Assembly (NCBI RefSeq): GCF_026343185.1 | Contig: NZ_JAPEMA010000001.1 | Location: forward strand, 620,001 to 684,000 | Direction of reading: 5' to 3' | Source: Streptomyces sp. NBC_00091 | GTDB taxonomy: Bacteria > Actinomycetota > Actinomycetes > Streptomycetales > Streptomycetaceae | DNA length: 64,000 nucleotides | Shown here: piece after piece, positions 60,135-64,000 of the stretch | How positions within the stretch are numbered: position 1 is the stretch's first letter | Layout: each line of letters starts with the position of its first letter | Notes under the pieces: generated by a model | The model's input: only the letters and a program-made list of their open reading frames with translations | Databases searched by the model: none | What the model was told of the DNA's origin: nothing | Translations under genes and position numbers: made by a program

Positions 60135-63029
60135 TCAGCTGCAGCCGCTGGTGGAGCCGCAGCCCTCGCAGATGTAGCAGGAGCCGGCGCGCTGCATCTT
60201 CGTACCGCAGGAGAAGCAGAGCGGGGCGTCGGCGGAGACGCCGAGCTGCATCTCGACCAGTTCGGCGTTGCTGTGCGCCGTCCTGGGGGCCGGGGCCGGG
60301 ACGATCTCGACCGGCTTCGGGGCGGAAGCGGCCGGGACCGACGCGAGCGGCGCCGACTGGGCGAGGGACTCGGTGTCGAGCTCCTCCTCGAGCGGCTCGT
60401 AGGAACCGGTGTCGAGGTGGCGCTGACGCTCCTCGGCGGAGTGGATGCCGAGGGCCGAGCGGGTCTCGAAGGGCAGGAAGTCGAGCGCCACGCGACGGAA
60501 GATGTAGTCGACGATCGACTGGGCCATCCGCACGTCGGGGTCGTCCGTCATACCGGCCGGCTCGAAGCGCATGTTCGTGAACTTCGCGACGTACGTCTCG
60601 AGCGGAACGCCGTACTGCAGACCGACCGAGACGGCGATCGAGAAGGCGTCCATCATGCCCGCGAGGGTCGAACCCTGCTTGGACATCTTCAGGAAGACCT
60701 CGCCCAGACCGTCGTCCGGGTAGGAGTTCGCGGTCATGTAGCCCTCGGCGCCACCGACCGTGAAGGAGGTGGTGATCCCCGGGCGGCCCTTGGGGAGGCG
60801 CTTGCGGACCGGGCGGTACTCGATGACCTTCTCGACCGCCGTGCGGATGGTCTCCTCGGCCTTCTCGGTGACCTCGGCCTTCTCCTCTTCCTTCTTCTTG
60901 GCGGAGAGGGGCTGGCCGACCTTGCAGTTGTCGCGGTAGATCGCGAGCGCCTTGACGCCGAGCTTCCACGCCTCGAAGTAGATCTCCTCGATCTCCTCGA
61001 CGGTCGCCGTCTCCGGCATGTTGACCGTCTTCGAGATCGCACCGGAGATCCAGGGCTGGATCGCGGCCATCATGCGGACGTGGCCCATCGCGGAGATGGA
61101 ACGCTCGCCCATGGCGCAGTCGAACACCGAGTAGTGCTCGGGCTTCAGGCCCGGGGCGTCGACGACAACGCCGTGCTCGGCGATGTGGGCGACGATCGCC
61201 TCGATCTGCTCTTCCAGGTAGCCCATGCGGCGCAGGGCCTGCGGGACGGTGCCGTTGACGATCTGCATCGAGCCGCCGCCGACGAGCTTCTTGAACTTGA
61301 CCAGGGCCAGGTCCGGCTCGACACCGGTGGTGTCGCAGGACATCGCGAGACCGATGGTGCCGGTCGGCGCGAGGACGGAGGCCTGGGCGTTGCGGAAGCC
61401 GTTCTTCTCGCCGAGGCGCAGGACGTCCTGCCAGGCCTCGGTGGCCGCGGCCCAGATCGCGTTGTCCAGGTCCTCGGTGCGCGGCGCGACGGCGTTGGCG
61501 TCGGAGTGCTGCTTCATGACGCGCTTGTGCGAGTCGGCGTTGCGGGCGTAGCCGTCGTACGGGCCGACGATGGCGGCCAGCTCGGCGGAGCGCTTGTACG
61601 CGGTGCCGGTCATCAGCGAGGTGATCGAGGCGGCGAGGGTGCGGCCGCCGTCCGAGTCGTAGGCGTGACCGGTCGCCATCAGCAGGGCGCCGAGGTTGGC
61701 GTAGCCGATGCCCAGCTGACGGAAGGCGCGGGTGTTCTCGCCGATCTTCTGGGTCGGGAAGTCCGCGAAGCAGATGGAGATGTCCATCGCGGTGATGACC
61801 AGCTCGACGACCTTGGCGAAACGCTCGGCGTCGAAGGACTGGTTGCCCTTGCCGTCGTCGTTCAGGAACTTCATCAGGTTCAGCGAGGCGAGGTTGCAGG
61901 ACGTGTTGTCCAGGTGCATGTACTCGCTGCAGGGGTTGGACGCGGTGATGCGGCCGGACTCGGGGCAGGTGTGCCAGTTGTTGATCACACCGTCGTACTG
62001 GATGCCCGGGTCGGCGCAGGCCCACGCGGCCTCGGCGAGCTTGCGGAAGAGCGCCTTGGCGTCGACCTTCTCGATGACCTCGCCGGTCATGCGGGCACGC
62101 AGGCCGAACTCGGTGCCGTTCTCGACGGCCGTCATGAACTCGTCGTTCACACGGACGGAGTTGTTGGCGTTCTGGTACTGGACGGACGTGATGTCGTCGC
62201 CGCCCAGGTCCATGTCGAAGCCCGCGTCGCGCAGGGCGCGGATCTTCTCCTCTTCCTTCACCTTGGTGGCGATGAAGTCCTCGACGTCCGGGTGGTCCAC
62301 GTCCAGGACGACCATCTTGGCCGCGCGGCGGGTGGCGCCGCCCGACTTGATCGTTCCCGCGGAGGCGTCGGCGCCGCGCATGAAGGAGACCGGGCCGGAG
62401 GCGTTGCCGCCGGAGGAGAGGAGCTCCTTGGAGGAGCGGATGCGGGAGAGGTTCAGGCCGGCGCCGGAGCCGCCCTTGAAGATCATGCCCTCTTCCTTGT
62501 ACCAGTCGAGGATCGACTCCATGGAGTCGTCGACGGCGAGGATGAAGCAGGCGGAGACCTGCTGCGGCTGGGGCGTGCCGACGTTGAACCACACCGGGGA
62601 GTTGAAGCTGAAGATCTGGTGCAGGAGCGCGTAGGTCAGCTCGTGCTCGAAGATCTCCGCGTCGGCGGGGGACGCGAAGTAGTCGTAGTCCTCGCCGGCC
62701 TTCGTGTACGTCTTCACGATCCGGTCGATGAGCTGCTTCAGACCGGTCTCGCGCTGCGGAGTGCCGACCGCGCCGCGGAAGTACTTGCTGGTGACGATGT
62801 TGACCGCGTTCACCGACCAGAAGTCGGGGAACTCGACGCCACGCTGCTCGAAGTTGACCGAACCGTCGCGCCAGTTGGTCATGACGACGTCACGGCGCTC
62901 CCAGCTCACCTCGTCGTACGGGTGCACGCCCGGGGTGGTGTGGATGCGCTCGATACGCAGGCCGCCCTTGGCAGTCTTGGTCCCCTTGGCGCGGGAACCT
63001 CGTGCCGAGCCGCTCGCCGTCTCTGTCAT
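60135..63029 (-). CDS. nrdJ: Adenosylcobalamin-dependent (class II) ribonucleotide reductase
   Basis: 964 residues. An N-terminal domain of about 150 residues precedes the ten-stranded barrel. Landmarks are SFNSPVWFNVG, QQVSACFILAVDDSMESILD (active-site cysteine region), ASNPCSEYMHLDNTSCNLASLN (catalytic Cys/Asn/Glu loop) and ATGTIG-like APTGTIGLAMSCDTTG. A C-terminal zinc-finger-like tail has SCGTKMQ and CYICEGCGSTSGCS with the redox-active cysteine pairs. It reduces ribonucleotides to deoxyribonucleotides with or without oxygen. ATG 63029. It is downstream of nrdR on the same strand with a 132-bp gap, so nrdR and nrdJ may be co-transcribed under NrdR control. Confidence 0.97.
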   Translation of the reverse strand: MTETASGSARGSRAKGTKTAKGGLRIERIHTTPGVHPYDEVSWERRDVVMTNWRDGSVNFEQRGVEFPDFWSVNAVNIVTSKYFRGAVGTPQRETGLKQLIDRIVKTYTKAGEDYDYFASPADAEIFEHELTYALLHQIFSFNSPVWFNVGTPQPQQVSACFILAVDDSMESILDWYKEEGMIFKGGSGAGLNLSRIRSSKELLSSGGNASGPVSFMRGADASAGTIKSGGATRRAAKMVVLDVDHPDVEDFIATKVKEEEKIRALRDAGFDMDLGGDDITSVQYQNANNSVRVNDEFMTAVENGTEFGLRARMTGEVIEKVDAKALFRKLAEAAWACADPGIQYDGVINNWHTCPESGRITASNPCSEYMHLDNTSCNLASLNLMKFLNDDGKGNQSFDAERFAKVVELVITAMDISICFADFPTQKIGENTRAFRQLGIGYANLGALLMATGHAYDSDGGRTLAASITSLMTGTAYKRSAELAAIVGPYDGYARNADSHKRVMKQHSDANAVAPRTEDLDNAIWAAATEAWQDVLRLGEKNGFRNAQASVLAPTGTIGLAMSCDTTGVEPDLALVKFKKLVGGGSMQIVNGTVPQALRRMGYLEEQIEAIVAHIAEHGVVVDAPGLKPEHYSVFDCAMGERSISAMGHVRMMAAIQPWISGAISKTVNMPETATVEEIEEIYFEAWKLGVKALAIYRDNCKVGQPLSAKKKEEEKAEVTEKAEETIRTAVEKVIEYRPVRKRLPKGRPGITTSFTVGGAEGYMTANSYPDDGLGEVFLKMSKQGSTLAGMMDAFSIAVSVGLQYGVPLETYVAKFTNMRFEPAGMTDDPDVRMAQSIVDYIFRRVALDFLPFETRSALGIHSAEERQRHLDTGSYEPLEEELDTESLAQSAPLASVPAASAPKPVEIVPAPAPRTAHSNAELVEMQLGVSADAPLCFSCGTKMQRAGSCYICEGCGSTSGCS

Positions 63030-63161
63030 GCCGCTTCCTCCCATATGCGGGCAAAAACGCCCTAAAGTGCCATCGCTATTCCGCGGCACTGTGTGTGTCT
63101 TGTATCTACGAATCTCGCCCTACTGACCGGCCGGACCGCGCTGCACTGCGGCCCCGTACGG

Positions 63162-63677
63162 TCAGTCGGCGGCGGAGGCGGGCACGGGGACGACCGGGGG
63201 GGTCCCTCCGGGCTCGCACTCATGGGGGTGAGGCCGCGGCTCGCGCAGTTCCACGATGGCGGTCTCGAAGTCTTCAAGGGTGTCGAACGCTTTGTAGACG
63301 GATGCGAACCGCAGGTACGCGACGAGGTCGAGCTCCTGCAACGGGCCGAGTATGGCCAGACCCACGTCGTGGGTGGTCAGCTCGGCGCTCCCGGTGGCGC
63401 GCACCGCCTCCTCGACCCGCTGGCCGAGCTTGGCGAGGGCGTCCTCGGTGACCGGCCGTCCCTGGCATGCCTTGCGGACGCCGGAGATGACCTTGGTACG
63501 GCTGAAGGGTTCGGTGACCCCGCTGCGCTTGATCACCATCAGCGAGGCCGTCTCCACCGTCGTGAAGCGACGGGAGCAGTCGGGGCACTGACGGCGCCGG
63601 CGGATCGACGTGCCGTCGTCGGTGGTACGGCTGTCGACGACGCGGCTGTCGGGGTGCCTGCAGAAGGGGCAGTGCAT
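63162..63677 (-). CDS. nrdR: Ribonucleotide reductase regulator
   Basis: 171 residues, near the normal length. The zinc ribbon is [18 protein letters not shown] then [12 protein letters not shown] (C3, C6, C31, C34). The ATP-cone domain spans about residues 48-138 ([24 protein letters not shown], then [15 protein letters not shown] and ASVYKAF). NrdR senses ATP/dATP and represses ribonucleotide-reductase genes by binding paired NrdR boxes. The C-terminal tail is Pro-rich and probably disordered. ATG 63677. Two candidate boxes lie upstream at 63811-63857, which would give autoregulation and control of nrdJ. Confidence 0.96.
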   Translation of the reverse strand: MHCPFCRHPDSRVVDSRTTDDGTSIRRRRQCPDCSRRFTTVETASLMVIKRSGVTEPFSRTKVISGVRKACQGRPVTEDALAKLGQRVEEAVRATGSAELTTHDVGLAILGPLQELDLVAYLRFASVYKAFDTLEDFETAIVELREPRPHPHECEPGGTPPVVPVPASAAD

Positions 63678-63810
63678 GGTTCCCTCACCCTCCTCTTGGC
63701 ACGACTGAATCACCCCACGGAGCCCCTCAGCGACGGAGAGCAAGTCTCCGCCGGGGGCTCGTGAAGCAGCCACAAGCATATGCGATGCCGGGGGCCTCGG
63801 CAGACCGAGG

Positions 63811-63857
63811 ACCACAACTTCTGGGTGGCAGCGCTCATCCAACCACTAGATCTTGGG
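63811..63857. promoter_or_regulatory. Two candidate NrdR boxes upstream of nrdR
   Basis: ACCACAACTTCTGGGTGG (63811-63828) and CCACTAGATCTTGGG (63843-63857) each resemble the NrdR box (ACACWATATATWGTGT-like). Their centres are about 31 bp apart, close to three helical turns, the spacing known for NrdR box pairs. They lie about 135-180 bp upstream of the nrdR start. Confidence 0.7.
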
Positions 63858-64000
63858 TTGGGCCGGATTTACGCCCCTCCGCGTGTCGCGGTGTCCGATG
63901 GCCGGATACGGGGGCTCGCGGTGCCACACTGGGCGCGGCGCCGGGCCCGGCCCGGACACTGGCGATCCAACCGGGAAGGGTACCGTAAGGAGCGGACGCG
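63858..64000 (+). other. Upstream region of an unseen rightward gene
   Basis: The last bases (GGGTACCGTAAGGAGCGGACGCG) contain AAGGAG, a ribosome-binding site at the window edge, so a plus-strand gene starts just outside. In actinomycetes nrdR is commonly next to lexA, which makes lexA the best guess. No SOS box was seen in the visible part. Confidence 0.5.

Overview
The window is chromosomal DNA from a high-GC actinomycete, almost certainly Streptomyces. The coding DNA has G/C in nearly every third codon position and frequent GTG starts. The gene set also points there: an HrdB-type principal sigma factor with a long Lys/Ala-rich insert, mycothiol-linked and FCD/GntR families, a B12-dependent ribonucleotide reductase with NrdR, and a c-di-AMP (ydaO) riboswitch in front of a cell-wall hydrolase. 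From memory, gene order from about 12 kb to the right end resembles the S. coelicolor hrdB / parC-parE / ptsH / nrdRJ neighbourhood. No transposase, integrase, tRNA, rRNA or CRISPR array was seen.

Left region (1-12.3 kb), the accessory part. It opens with a truncated LuxR-type/AAA ATPase gene. A two-gene membrane-protein/winged-helix operon follows, behind a perfect inverted repeat. Next comes a mosaic stretch marked by three versions of thymidine kinase DNA: an N-terminally deleted copy (1970-2578), a frameshifted internal fragment (about 8375-8676) and an intact tdk (11579-12229). Between them lie an MFS exporter divergent from a MocR regulator, a RidA remnant, a maleylpyruvate-isomerase remnant, a large GAF/PAS/PP2C regulator and two membrane-anchored exported proteins. 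The deleted and intact tdk copies are identical over 269 bp and then diverge abruptly, which suggests recombination at tdk.

Middle region (12.3-35.7 kb), mostly core genes: an alkaline-phosphatase-like enzyme with a DUF5998 protein, a GNAT/acyl-CoA-synthetase-like acetyltransferase, ptsH behind a DasR-type site, an FCD regulator, an M23 hydrolase with its riboswitch, a paired M16 peptidase operon, parC, a Mrr-nuclease/TerD fusion, a CobW metallochaperone, two divergent citrate-synthase-family genes (one fused to a DNA-binding helix-turn-helix), a CitA/CitB-like two-component system and a DUF485/acetate-type symporter pair. The last three sets form a plausible carboxylate sensing, uptake and metabolism neighbourhood.

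Right region (35.8-64 kb): parE, a zinc-ribbon-like DUF7455 protein, a secreted trypsin-like protease, hrdB, an FCD regulator, an ABC ATPase-permease fusion, a NrtR-like Nudix regulator, a debranching-enzyme-like glycosidase, DUF4192, RecQ, two conserved proteins of unknown function, RNase HII, a TetR/MFS efflux pair with two matching operators, an ADP-ribosylglycohydrolase, a histidine phosphatase, a DUF4937-like protein, an arylamine N-acetyltransferase and the nrdR-nrdJ pair with two candidate NrdR boxes. The sequence ends on a ribosome-binding site for a rightward gene whose start codon lies outside.

The observations most worth following are the tdk mosaic, the Mrr-TerD fusion, the citrate-synthase gene with its own DNA-binding domain and shared operator, and the tandem 22-bp repeats upstream of hrdB.
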